In this document: piece by piece, positions 30,642-39,349 of the stretch
Layout: the number at the start of each line of letters is the position of its first letter
How positions within the stretch are numbered: the stretch's first letter is position 1
Origin: CAVZAB01 sp963773155
Lineage (GTDB): Bacteria > Pseudomonadota > Alphaproteobacteria > Rhizobiales > Beijerinckiaceae
DNA: 64,000 nucleotides
Direction of reading: 5' to 3'
Assembly (NCBI GenBank): GCA_963773155.1
Contig: CAVZAB010000018.1
Coordinates: forward strand, 124,001-188,000
Notes under the pieces: generated by a model
The model's input: the letters and a program-made list of their open reading frames with translations, nothing else
What the model was told of the DNA's origin: nothing
Database searches by the model: none
Translations under genes and position numbers: made by a program

Positions 30642-31552
30642 ATTATCAAGTCCGGCAAACCACCGAATATACCTATGCGACACCGGTGCCTTTCGCCCAG
30701 CATGTTCTGCGGGTGACGCCGGTCAACCGCCAAGGTCAGACGGTGTGGTCGAGCCTTCTCGAGATCACGCCGGCGCCGGCCCATTGTGCGGAAGGTAGCG
30801 ATTTCTTTGGCAATTGCATCGTCCGGGTGGATCTCGAAAAAGCGCATGATCGCCTGTCGATCCGCAGCGCCGCGCGGGTTCGCGTCGAGCCGCCGTTCCC
30901 GCTCCTGCCGGAATTGTCGCCAGCCTGGGAGGATGTCCGCAGCGCGGCCGTGGCAAGTGCCGATCTCGGCGGACTTTCGCCCGTGCATTATCTGTTCGCC
31001 ACCCGGCTGATCCCCTTGAGCGAGGCGATCACCGCCTATGCCGAAGTAAGTTTCACCCCGCGCCGATCGGTTCTGGCGGCGGCGATCGATCTCATGAACC
31101 GCATGCATGCCGAATTTGCCTATTGCCCCGGCGCCACCGACGTGACGACGCCACCCGATGCGGCCTTCGCGCAGCGCCGCGGTGTCTGCCAGGACTTCGC
31201 CAATATCATGATCGCCGGCCTGCGCGGCCTCGGCCTTTCGGCAGGCTATGTGTCCGGCTACGTTCGGACGGTCAATGTCGGCGATCAGCCGCGTCTGGAG
31301 GGCGCCGATGCGAGCCATGCCTGGGTGATGATCTGGTGCGGCGAGGCGGCCGGCTGGCGCGGCCTTGATCCGACCAATGGCCTGCTGGTTGCCGACGATC
31401 ACATCGTTGTTGCGATCGGTCGCGATTATGCCGATGTCGCGCCGGTCGATGGTGTCATCGTTGCATCCGGCGATCACGAGCTGATGACCGCGGTCGACGT
31501 GGTGCCCTTGCGCGTCGACGAGTCCTGCGACCTGCTAGACGAGTTTTGCTAG
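30638..31552 (+). CDS. Transglutaminase-like cysteine protease family protein
   Basis: The protein has 304 residues. The N-terminal beta domain starts NYQVRQTTEYTYATPV, followed by the papain-like transglutaminase core. The catalytic triad is visible as Cys ~184 (RGVCQDFANIM), His ~226 (DASHAWVMIW) and Asp ~244 (GLDPTNG). The GTG start overlaps the ATP-grasp stop. It is probably the cleaving or transferring partner of the ATP-grasp ligase upstream. Its TAG stop is part of the palindrome CTAG that also provides the stop of dgoK on the other strand. Confidence 0.92.
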   Translation: MNYQVRQTTEYTYATPVPFAQHVLRVTPVNRQGQTVWSSLLEITPAPAHCAEGSDFFGNCIVRVDLEKAHDRLSIRSAARVRVEPPFPLLPELSPAWEDVRSAAVASADLGGLSPVHYLFATRLIPLSEAITAYAEVSFTPRRSVLAAAIDLMNRMHAEFAYCPGATDVTTPPDAAFAQRRGVCQDFANIMIAGLRGLGLSAGYVSGYVRTVNVGDQPRLEGADASHAWVMIWCGEAAGWRGLDPTNGLLVADDHIVVAIGRDYADVAPVDGVIVASGDHELMTAVDVVPLRVDESCDLLDEFC

Positions 31553-32451
31553 ACGAGGCCGGCAGCGTCGGCAAGAAAGCGCAAGCCATCTACGACCACG
31601 TCCTCGCCGGCAAGATCGACGGCATGGCCCTGCCGGGCGAGCGCCCGCGCGTAGCGCCGGGCAAGCCGGCTTTCGCCGACGATCGTCACCGGCTTGCCTT
31701 GGCCGGTCGCCGTCGCGGCAGCAATTTCGTGGCCAATCAAAAGGCCAGACAGGTAGCTTTTGAGGCCGCTCGCCGGCACCTGATCGAAAAGCCCGAGCGT
31801 GCGCACCGCGAAAATGTCGCTGAGCAGACTGCCACCCCGAGCGGCATGGTCGAGCGCGCGGTCGAAGGCATCCCAATCCTCCGCCTCGATCGCCAGTTCC
31901 GGCATCAAGCGGCCCAAGATCGAATGATCCGACAACACCTGAAAGACCTCGCCGGTCATGTAGGTCTTGAAGTGCCGGATCGTGCCATTGTCAACATCGA
32001 CCCATTTGCAATGCGTGCCGGGCAGACACACCGTCGCTGCCGCCCGGCCGCGCGCAAACAGGCCAAGCAATTGGGTCTCCTCGCCGCGCATGACATCGGG
32101 CGCCGGCCCCGATGCATCGCACAGGCCCGGGACGATCCAGATTTTGCGCTTCAGCGTGTTTTGAACCGGCGTCAGTCGTTCGGCGAGGCGGCCGACGCCG
32201 CAGGGTGTCGCCACATAGGGTGCCTCGATCCAGCCTTGCCGGCTGCCAATCATGCCGGCCATCAGCACTGCGGCCGCCGGCTCAGCCTGCAGCGCCGCAA
32301 GCACGCCGGCGAGCCGGACCTCGAACGGTTCCTCACGGTTGAGAATGCCACCCCTGTTGCGAATGGCGGCGACAATCCGGCCGTCCGCCGCGCAGCAATA
32401 GGCACGCAGCGCGCTGGTGCCCCAGTCAACAGCGACGAATGTTCCGCTCAC
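31549..32451 (-). CDS. dgoK: 2-dehydro-3-deoxygalactonokinase
   Basis: The protein has 300 residues. The N-terminus FVAVDWGTSALRAY is the phosphate-1 motif of the DgoK family (ASKHA superfamily), followed by LMAGMIGSRQGW and CLPGTHCKWV. The enzyme phosphorylates 2-keto-3-deoxygalactonate on the way to pyruvate and glyceraldehyde-3-phosphate in the De Ley-Doudoroff route. No dgoA aldolase lies beside it here. It diverges from the enolase-superfamily gene and shares a CTAG stop palindrome with the upstream operon. It is intact. Confidence 0.92.
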   Translation of the reverse strand: MSGTFVAVDWGTSALRAYCCAADGRIVAAIRNRGGILNREEPFEVRLAGVLAALQAEPAAAVLMAGMIGSRQGWIEAPYVATPCGVGRLAERLTPVQNTLKRKIWIVPGLCDASGPAPDVMRGEETQLLGLFARGRAAATVCLPGTHCKWVDVDNGTIRHFKTYMTGEVFQVLSDHSILGRLMPELAIEAEDWDAFDRALDHAARGGSLLSDIFAVRTLGLFDQVPASGLKSYLSGLLIGHEIAAATATGQGKPVTIVGESRLARRYARALARQGHAVDLAGEDVVVDGLRFLADAAGLV

Positions 32452-32610
32452 GTCTGCCTCCGCGCCTTAGCAGGCGGCGCCCTGCCCAATGCCATAGGCA
32501 AGAACCCACTGGACATGCTAGTCGAAGCCGGCCGGGCCGCCAATCGGCCGCGCCGCCGCCGGACCCGGGGCGGCATGAGCCCGACCGGCGGCCAAGCGAA
32601 GGGAGGGCAA

Positions 32611-33742
32611 ATGAAAATCACGGGAATTCGCGTCTATCAGGTCGATTTGCCGCTGCGCGAAGGGCGCTATGCCTGGTCCAACGACAATGCCGTCGATGTT
32701 TTCGAACTCGACCGTGGTTGCCGTGGAGACCGACGCCGGAGTGACCGGCTATGGCGAATGCTGCCCACTCGGGCCGGCCTATCTGCCGGCCTATGCCGCC
32801 GGGGTAAGGGCCGGGCTTAGCGAAATCGCGCCGAAGCTTCTCGGTCTTGATCCGACCCATGTCCGCGTCGTCTGCCGAAAAATGGACGAGGCTTTGCGTG
32901 GCCATCAATATGTCAAATCGGCCATCGATGTCGCCTGCTGGGATATATTGGGCAAGGTCAGTGGGCTGCCTCTCCATACGTTGCTGGGCGGGGCCGAGCA
33001 GGCCGAGGTCCAGCTCTACCGGGCGATCTCGCAGGAATCCCCGCAGCACATGGCGCAGAAGGTCACCGCCTATCGGGCCGAGGGCTATCGCAAGTTTCAA
33101 CTGAAGGTCGGCGGCAATGCCGACGTCGATATCGAGCGCATCCGCGCCTGCCGCGCGGTGTTGCAGCCCGGTGACGTGCTGGTCGCCGATTCCAACACCG
33201 GCTGGACCATGCATGAGGCGGCGCGGGTGGTGGCGGCCGTGCGCGATGTCGATGTCTATATCGAGCAGCCCTGCCGCAGCTACGAGGAATGCCTGACTAT
33301 TCGCCGGCGTACCGCTCTGCCTTTCATACTCGATGAGAATATCGTGGGAATGGACAGCTTGCTGCGGGCGATCGGCGACGGCGCCATGGACATTGTCAAT
33401 GTGAAAATATCGAAGGTCGGCGGCCTCACCCGAGCGAAGGAAATACGCGATCTCTGCATTTCGAGCGGCGTCGCCATGACGATCGAGGATAGCTGGGGCG
33501 GCGACATAGTGACGGCGGCGATTGCCCATTTGGCCCGCTCGACGCCGGAGGAATTCCTGTTTTCCGCGACCGACTTTAACAGCTATGGCACCAAGGACAT
33601 AGCGACGGGCGCGCCGAAGCGCCAGCAGGGCCGCATCACGACCTCGCAAGAGCCGGGCCTCGGCCTGGTGCCGATCGAATCGGCGCTTGGCAAGGCGGTG
33701 CTGAGCCTGTCGGCGAGCCAGGGAGAGCCAGATGCAATATAG
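32611..33742 (+). CDS. Enolase-superfamily enzyme, cis-3-hydroxyproline dehydratase / proline-betaine epimerase-like (one frameshift as read)
   Basis: The product is about 377 residues of the mandelate racemase/muconate lactonizing group. The general-base lysine is in KFQLKVGG, metal ligands are in VADSNTGW, IEQPC and ILDENIVG, and the second lysine is in NVKISKVGG. The first lysine of the usual KxK is Gln here, as in the hydroxyproline/betaine subgroup. The segment CCPLGPAYLP is also typical of that subgroup. One extra base near 32703 separates the first ~30 residues. GGGAGGG lies just before the ATG at 32611. A sugar-acid dehydratase role remains possible because dgoK is divergent beside it. 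Confidence 0.8.
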
Positions 33743-34751
33743 GCGCCTCGGCCGCAGCGGCCTTCTGGTCTCCCCGCTTTGTCTTGGCACGATGAATTTT
33801 GGCGGGCCGACTTCAGCCGTGGAGGCGCAGACCATTATCGCCAGCGCCGGCCAAGCCGGCGTCAATTTTATCGATACCGCGGACGTCTATACGCAGGGCC
33901 GTTCGGAGGAAATTGTCGGCGCGGCGCTGCAGGGGGCGCGCGAGCAATGGATTGTCGCGACCAAGGTTGGCAATGCGATGGGCGAAGGGCCGAACCGCGG
34001 CGGTCTGTCACGCCGATGGATCATGCAGGCGATCGACGCCAGTCTGCGCCGGCTCGCCATGCCCTATGTCGATATTTATTATCTGCACCGCGAGGATAGT
34101 GAGACGCCGCTCGAGGAGACGGTCCGGGCGGTTGGCGATCTCGTGCGGGCCGGCAAAATCCGCTATTTCGGCCTCTCCAATTTTCGCGCCTGGCGGGTCG
34201 CGGAAATCTGCAATCTGTGCGACCGGTTCGGCCTCGACCGCCCGATCGTCAGCCAGCCCTATTACAATGCCATGAACCGGATGCCGGAGGTTGAGCATCT
34301 TCCTGCCTGCGGCCATTTCGGGCTTGGCGTCGTTCCCTATTCGCCCTTGGCGCGCGGCATCCTGACCGGCAAATACCAGGCCGGCCGGCCGGCCCCCAGC
34401 GAGTCGCGGCTCGCCCGCCAGGATCCCCGGCTCCTGCAGACGGAATGGCGCGAAGAATCGCTCGAATATGCGCGGATTATTCACGATCACGCCCAGGCGC
34501 GCGGCCAGACGGCCGGCCAATTTGCGATCAATTGGCTGTTGAACAACCGCCTGGTCACGGCGCTGGTTGCCGGTCCGCGGACCATCGAGCAATGGCGCGG
34601 CTATGTCGCGGCGCTCGATCATGGGTTTACCGGCGAAGACGAGGCTTTGGTCAACCGGCTCGTCGCCGCCGGCCATCCCTCGACGCCGGGCTACAACGAT
34701 CCGGCCTATCCGCTCGAAGGCCGCCCGACCCGCACCGAAACGAGCGCCTAG
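33732..34751 (+). CDS. Aldo/keto reductase
   Basis: The protein has 339 residues and is intact. The catalytic tetrad is recognisable: Asp in NFIDTADVY, Tyr in the same segment, Lys in VATKVG and His in YYLHRED. NADPH-binding residues are in VAGPRTIEQW near the C-terminus. It belongs with the YhdN/AKR11-12-like bacterial group. The start overlaps the enolase gene by 11 bp with GGGAGAG upstream, so the two are one transcription unit. The substrate is unknown; a ketone or aldehyde derived from the enolase product is a reasonable guess. Confidence 0.87.
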   Translation: MQYRRLGRSGLLVSPLCLGTMNFGGPTSAVEAQTIIASAGQAGVNFIDTADVYTQGRSEEIVGAALQGAREQWIVATKVGNAMGEGPNRGGLSRRWIMQAIDASLRRLAMPYVDIYYLHREDSETPLEETVRAVGDLVRAGKIRYFGLSNFRAWRVAEICNLCDRFGLDRPIVSQPYYNAMNRMPEVEHLPACGHFGLGVVPYSPLARGILTGKYQAGRPAPSESRLARQDPRLLQTEWREESLEYARIIHDHAQARGQTAGQFAINWLLNNRLVTALVAGPRTIEQWRGYVAALDHGFTGEDEALVNRLVAAGHPSTPGYNDPAYPLEGRPTRTETSA

Positions 34752-34767
34752 AACAGGAGCGCATTGC

Positions 34768-35442
34768 GTGCAACCTCGACCGTTCCGCTTGCTGGTCCAA
34801 CCGGTGACGCCGTTCCAGCAGAATTGCTGCCTTCTCGTCTGCACCCGTTCCAATCGGGGCGCCGTCGTCGATCCTGGCGGCGATCTGCCCCTCATCCTTG
34901 CCATGATCGATCGCTCCGCCGCGCAGATCGACAAGATTCTGCTGACGCACGGCCATATTGACCATGTCGGCGCGGCGGCGCAATTGCGCGACCGGCTCAA
35001 CCGGCCGATCGAAGGACCGCACGAGGCCGACGCCCCGCTCCTCGATCGCCTCGATGCGATCGGCAGGCTCTACGGCATCGACGAAGCGCGGCCGTTTCGC
35101 CCGGACCGATTTCTCGCCGAAGGCGATGAAGTCAGCCTCGGCGACTTGCGCTTCGATCTGTGGCATTGTCCCGGCCATTCGCCGGGCAGCATCGTCTACG
35201 TCATGCGGCGGGCCGGGCCGGTCGACAGCAGACCGATCAAACCGGGCTTCGCGCTGGTCGGCGACGTCTTGTTCAAAGGATCGGTGGGCCGCACCGATTT
35301 GCCCGGCGGCAGCCGGGTCGCCTTGCTCGACGCGATCCGCACCAAATTGCTGCCGCTTGGCGACGATATTGAGTTCTTGCCGGGCCACGGCGCGATGAGC
35401 ACGTTCGGGGAGGAGCGGCGCAGCAACCCCTATCTCGCCTGA
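34768..35442 (+). CDS. Metallo-beta-lactamase-fold hydrolase, glyoxalase-II-like (YcbL type)
   Basis: The protein has 224 residues. The zinc site THGHIDHVG (H61, H63, D65, H66), CPGHSPGSIVY, GDVLFKGSVGRTDLPGG and LPGHGAMSTFGEE are the standard motifs of type-II glyoxalase-like hydrolases of the YcbL kind. These hydrolyse thioesters such as S-lactoylglutathione. The GTG at 34768 has AGGAGC about 8 nt upstream and gives the usual length. It lies 16 bp after the aldo/keto reductase and 14 bp before pgm, so all are likely co-transcribed. Confidence 0.87.
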   Translation: MQPRPFRLLVQPVTPFQQNCCLLVCTRSNRGAVVDPGGDLPLILAMIDRSAAQIDKILLTHGHIDHVGAAAQLRDRLNRPIEGPHEADAPLLDRLDAIGRLYGIDEARPFRPDRFLAEGDEVSLGDLRFDLWHCPGHSPGSIVYVMRRAGPVDSRPIKPGFALVGDVLFKGSVGRTDLPGGSRVALLDAIRTKLLPLGDDIEFLPGHGAMSTFGEERRSNPYLA

Positions 35443-35456
35443 ATGCGGAGAGCCTC

Positions 35457-37094
35457 ATGAGCGGCGCAATAAGACAGGTTCCGACGGTCCCGTTCGAGGG
35501 GCAGAGCCCGGGCACGTCCGGCCTGCGCAAAAAGGTCCGGATCTTCCAGCAGGACCATTACATCGAAAATTTCGTGCAAGCGATTTTCGACTGCGTCGGC
35601 AGCTGCAAGGGCAGATCCTTGGTGGTCGGCGGTGACGGCCGTTATCTCAACCGGGAAGCGATCCAGATTGTGCTGAAAATCGCCGCGGCCAATGGTTTCG
35701 GCCGGGCGATTGTCGGCCAGAACGGCCTGTTGTCGACGCCGGCAGCCTCGAACCTGATCAGGCGCCGGCGCGCGCTTGGTGGGATCGTCCTTTCGGCGAG
35801 CCACAATCCAGGCGGCGCCGACGGCGATTTCGGCATTAAGTTCAACGTCGAAAACGGCGGCCCGGCGCCCGAAAAAATCACCGAGGCGATTTTTGCCAAA
35901 ACCAAACTGATCAGCACCTATCGGATCCTCGCCTGCCCCGATGCCGATCTTGGTCGTCTCGGCCTCAGCAATTTCGGTGCCATGCAGCTCGAAATCGTCG
36001 ATCCCGTTGCCGAATACCAGGGCCTGATGGAAGCGCTGTTCGACTTCGAGGCGATCCGTGGCCTCTTCCGCTCGGGCTTCCGGCTGTGCTTCGATTCCAT
36101 GTCGGCGGTCACCGGCCCCTATGCCGTTGCGATTTTCGAGGGTGCGCTCGGCGCGGCCCCAGGCTCGGTCATCCACCGGGAGCCTTTGCCGGACTTCGGC
36201 GGTCGCCACCCCGATCCCAACCTGGTCCACGCCGGCGCGCTGTTCGATCTGGCAATGTCGGCCGATTCGCCGGATCTGTGCGCGGCCTCGGATGGCGACG
36301 GCGATCGCAATTTGATCATCGGCCGCGGCCTATACGTCACCCCTTCCAACTCCCTTGCCGTGCTCGCCGCCAATGCGAGGTTGGCGCCAGCCTATCGCGG
36401 CGGTCTGGTCGGGGTTGCCCGCTCGATGCCGACGAGCCGCGCCCTCGACCGGGTTGCTGGAGCGCTGAAGATCGGCCTGTACGAAACCCCGACCGGCTGG
36501 AAGTATTTCGCCAATCTGCTTGATGCCGGCCTCGTTGACATTTGCGGCGAGGAGAGCGCGGGCACCGGCTCCAACCATGTTCGCGAGAAGGATGGTCTGT
36601 GGGCCGTGCTTTTGTGGCTCAACATTTTAGCCGTCAGGCGGCAGAGCGTGGCGGCGATCGTCCACGGCCATTGGCGCCAATACGGCCGCGACTATTATTG
36701 CCGGCACGATTATGAGGAAGTCGAAACGACCGGCGCCCTCGAACTTGTCGAATCGCTGCGCGGCCGACTGCCACGCCTGCCCGGCCAGCATTTCGCCGGG
36801 CTCGAAATCGCCGCAGCCGACGATTTCGCCTATCACGATCCGGTCGATGGCACCAATACCCGCCAACAGGGCGTAAGGGTGCTGTTCGTCGACGGGTCGC
36901 GGATCGTCTATCGGTTGTCCGGCACCGGTACCGCCGGCGCTACGCTGCGCGTCTATCTCGAACGCTTTGAGGCGCAGGCTGCGGCCCAGGATCTCGACAC
37001 CCAGCAAGTCCTGGCTCCGCTCATTCGCGTCTCGCGCGATCTCGCCGAAATTCGCCGCCATACCGGCCGCGACCGGCCAAGCGTCATCACCTGA
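35457..37094 (+). CDS. pgm: Phosphoglucomutase (alpha-D-glucose phosphate-specific)
   Basis: The protein has 545 residues, full length for the eukaryote-like Pgm class. The phosphoserine loop is SASHNPGG (Ser115), the Mg2+ loop is DGDGDR (about 279), the sugar-binding loop is GEESAGTGSNH and the phosphate-binding loop is LSGTGTAGA. It interconverts glucose-1- and glucose-6-phosphate for glycogen, exopolysaccharide and nucleotide-sugar pathways. It is the last gene of the rightward cluster and converges on an aldo/keto reductase with only 4 bp between stops. Confidence 0.95.
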   Translation: MSGAIRQVPTVPFEGQSPGTSGLRKKVRIFQQDHYIENFVQAIFDCVGSCKGRSLVVGGDGRYLNREAIQIVLKIAAANGFGRAIVGQNGLLSTPAASNLIRRRRALGGIVLSASHNPGGADGDFGIKFNVENGGPAPEKITEAIFAKTKLISTYRILACPDADLGRLGLSNFGAMQLEIVDPVAEYQGLMEALFDFEAIRGLFRSGFRLCFDSMSAVTGPYAVAIFEGALGAAPGSVIHREPLPDFGGRHPDPNLVHAGALFDLAMSADSPDLCAASDGDGDRNLIIGRGLYVTPSNSLAVLAANARLAPAYRGGLVGVARSMPTSRALDRVAGALKIGLYETPTGWKYFANLLDAGLVDICGEESAGTGSNHVREKDGLWAVLLWLNILAVRRQSVAAIVHGHWRQYGRDYYCRHDYEEVETTGALELVESLRGRLPRLPGQHFAGLEIAAADDFAYHDPVDGTNTRQQGVRVLFVDGSRIVYRLSGTGTAGATLRVYLERFEAQAAAQDLDTQQVLAPLIRVSRDLAEIRRHTGRDRPSVIT

Positions 37095-37098
37095 TCGC

Positions 37099-38133
37099 TC
37101 AGGGGTCGGGTTTCGGCAGCCGGTCGACATGCTGGCGCGCGATCATCCATTGCGGATATTCCGGCGCCAAGGCGCCGAGCCTCTCCAGTTCGGCCAGTTC
37201 CCCCGACGTGAGCACAACAGCGCTCGCGGCAAGATTGTCGTCCAATTGGGCGATGGTCTTGGCGCCGATAATGATGCTCATCACAATGGGCCGGTGCAAA
37301 AGCCAGGCGAGCGCAATGCGGGCAACCGAGACGCCGCGGGCCAGCGCCATCGGTGCCATTGCATCGACGATCGCCAGGGCTCGTTCGCGGTCGACCGGGG
37401 GAAAATCAAAACTGGTCCGCCGCGCATCATGCGGGGTGGCGCTTGTGCGCGAGAACTTGCCGGAAAGCAGGCCGCCCGCGAGCGGGCTCCAGACCATCAG
37501 GCCAAGCCCTTCTTCCTCCATCATCGGAATGATTTCGCGCTCCAGATCCCGGCTGGCGATGGTATAATAGGCCTGCACCGTCTGGAAGCGCGCGTACTTG
37601 TGCTGGCGCGACACGCCGAGGGCCTTCATGATTCGCCAGGCCGCCAGATTGGAACAGCCGATATAGCGGACCAGGCCGCGTGCAACCAAATGATCGAGCG
37701 CTCGCAGCGTCTCGTCCATTGGTGTGAGCCTATCGTCGCCATGGATCTGATAGAGATCGATATGATCGAGCCCGAGCCTTTCAAGGCTGGCGAGGACGGA
37801 ATCCAATATATGATTGCGTGTCAGGCCGACGGCATTGGGACCGGCGCCGACGCGCCCGCGAACTTTGGTTGCGATGATCACGTCGCTGCGCCGGACATTC
37901 AATCGCCGCAAGGCGCCACCCAAGAGACGTTCCGATTCGCCCTCGGAATAGACATCGGCCGTATCGAAGAAATTGACACCGGCCTCGAGCGCCCGGGCGA
38001 CCAGGGCGGTCGCCTCGTCCTGGTCCAGGCGGCCGATCAAGGGCCAGAAGCCGCCCTTGCCGCCAAAGGTCATCGTGCCGAGGCAGATTTCGGAAACGAG
38101 CAGGCCGGTTCGACCGAGCGGTCGGTAACGCAT
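37099..38133 (-). CDS. Aldo/keto reductase
   Basis: The protein has 344 residues and is intact. The tetrad motifs are NFFDTADVYSEG (Asp, Tyr), IATKVRG (Lys) and YQIHGDD (His); the cofactor loop is IIGAKTIAQLDDN. It is only distantly like the aldo/keto reductase at 33732-34751. The ATG at 38133 is preferred because GGAG lies just before it; an in-frame ATG at 38145 is an alternative. It is transcribed alone leftward. Its substrate is unknown. The 220 bp upstream (38134-38353) hold no gene I recognise. Confidence 0.87.
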   Translation of the reverse strand: MRYRPLGRTGLLVSEICLGTMTFGGKGGFWPLIGRLDQDEATALVARALEAGVNFFDTADVYSEGESERLLGGALRRLNVRRSDVIIATKVRGRVGAGPNAVGLTRNHILDSVLASLERLGLDHIDLYQIHGDDRLTPMDETLRALDHLVARGLVRYIGCSNLAAWRIMKALGVSRQHKYARFQTVQAYYTIASRDLEREIIPMMEEEGLGLMVWSPLAGGLLSGKFSRTSATPHDARRTSFDFPPVDRERALAIVDAMAPMALARGVSVARIALAWLLHRPIVMSIIIGAKTIAQLDDNLAASAVVLTSGELAELERLGALAPEYPQWMIARQHVDRLPKPDP

Positions 38134-38353
38134 GGGAAACTCCATCGATGATACCAGCGCGAGGGCGATGCTAGGTCCCAGGCAGAAACAATCAAGGGAT
38201 TCGATGAACCGCCGCTGCCAGGGGTTCTGCGCCATCGTCTCGCACCGGTTGTGCGTGGCCCTGCAAATCAGCCGACGAGCGTAAGCCTTCTCGCTCGTGG
38301 TCATGTCCTCACAAGCAGAAGGCCAGCCATGCGGTCGGCCACGCCGGCCGCCG

Positions 38354-39349
38354 CTAACGAAGCGGATAATCGGCGAAAATCTTGATGTAATTGGCGCGCT
38401 CGAAAGCGGCTGGGTCACCCGCCCGGCCGCGGCTCATGACGCCGCGAATTGTCGCCAGCGAGTCGAGATTGCGAGCCGCGAGCCAGGCTTCGAGCCCGGC
38501 GACGAGATGGCGCATATAGCCGATCCCGTGCCGAAGCAATGCCGAGGTCGTCATGACCACGTCGGCGCCGACCAACAGGAATTTCACGAGCTCATCGACG
38601 TCGCCGACACCGGTCGAGGCGGCAAGCGAGGCCTTGAGCCGGCCATGCAACAAAGCGATCCACAGCAACGGCAGCCGGATCTCGGCCGGCGTGGAGAGGC
38701 TGAGGTCGTGGGCGAGCCGCAGGCGGGCGAGATCGATATCGGGCTGGTAGAAGCGGTTGAACAGGACGAGCGCGTCGGCACCGGCCTCGGTGAGCCTTTG
38801 CGCCATATGGCCGATCGAACTGAAATAGGGTGAAATTTTGACAGCAAGTGGGATGGAGATGGCGGCCTTGACCGATCGCACGATAGCGCAATAGCGCGCC
38901 TCGACCGAGGCGCCCGACAGGCTGAGATCGGCGGGGATGAAATAGATGTTCAGCTCCAGCGCGCTTGCCCCGGCCCGCTCGATTTCCGTCGCATAGAAAA
39001 TCCAGCCTTCGTCGCTGCTGCCGTTGAGGCTGGCGATAATCGGCACCGCGACCGCGGCCCGGGCCCGGCGCACCAGGTCGATATATTGGTCGGCACCCAC
39101 TTCGTAGCGGCCTGTCTCGGGGAAATAGCCACTCGCCTCGGGGAAACTCTCGATGCCGACCTGGGTCAGCGTTTCAAAACGGCGCATCTCCGCCTCGATC
39201 TGCTCCTGGAAGATCGACGGCAGGACGATGGCGGCTGCCCCGGCATCCTCGAGGCGGCGGAGATTGCCGAGGTCGCCATTGAACGGAGAGGCCGAGGCGA
39301 CCAAGGGATTGGCCAGCGTGAGGCCCATATACTCACAGGTCAGATCCAT
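38354..39349 (-). CDS. Dihydroorotate-dehydrogenase-like flavoprotein linked to NifJ
   Basis: The protein has 331 residues with the FMN-binding TIM-barrel pattern of class-1 DHODs: MDLTCEYMGLTLANPLVASASPF at the start (family N-terminus), ELNIYFIPAD in the middle and PLAVKISPYFSSI with the FMN-contacting Lys. The late glycine-rich phosphate-binding motifs of true PyrD are weak. It overlaps the end of nifJ by 10 bp. This pairing with pyruvate:ferredoxin oxidoreductase recurs in bacteria, so a redox role beside NifJ is more likely than pyrimidine synthesis. That is inference. Confidence 0.85.
   Translation of the reverse strand: MDLTCEYMGLTLANPLVASASPFNGDLGNLRRLEDAGAAAIVLPSIFQEQIEAEMRRFETLTQVGIESFPEASGYFPETGRYEVGADQYIDLVRRARAAVAVPIIASLNGSSDEGWIFYATEIERAGASALELNIYFIPADLSLSGASVEARYCAIVRSVKAAISIPLAVKISPYFSSIGHMAQRLTEAGADALVLFNRFYQPDIDLARLRLAHDLSLSTPAEIRLPLLWIALLHGRLKASLAASTGVGDVDELVKFLLVGADVVMTTSALLRHGIGYMRHLVAGLEAWLAARNLDSLATIRGVMSRGRAGDPAAFERANYIKIFADYPLR

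Noticed and set aside
38354..39349. pyrD (pyrimidine synthesis dihydroorotate dehydrogenase)
   Set aside because: The DHOD-like variant tied to NifJ differs in its C-terminal FMN region and overlaps nifJ; the label PyrD is not supported.
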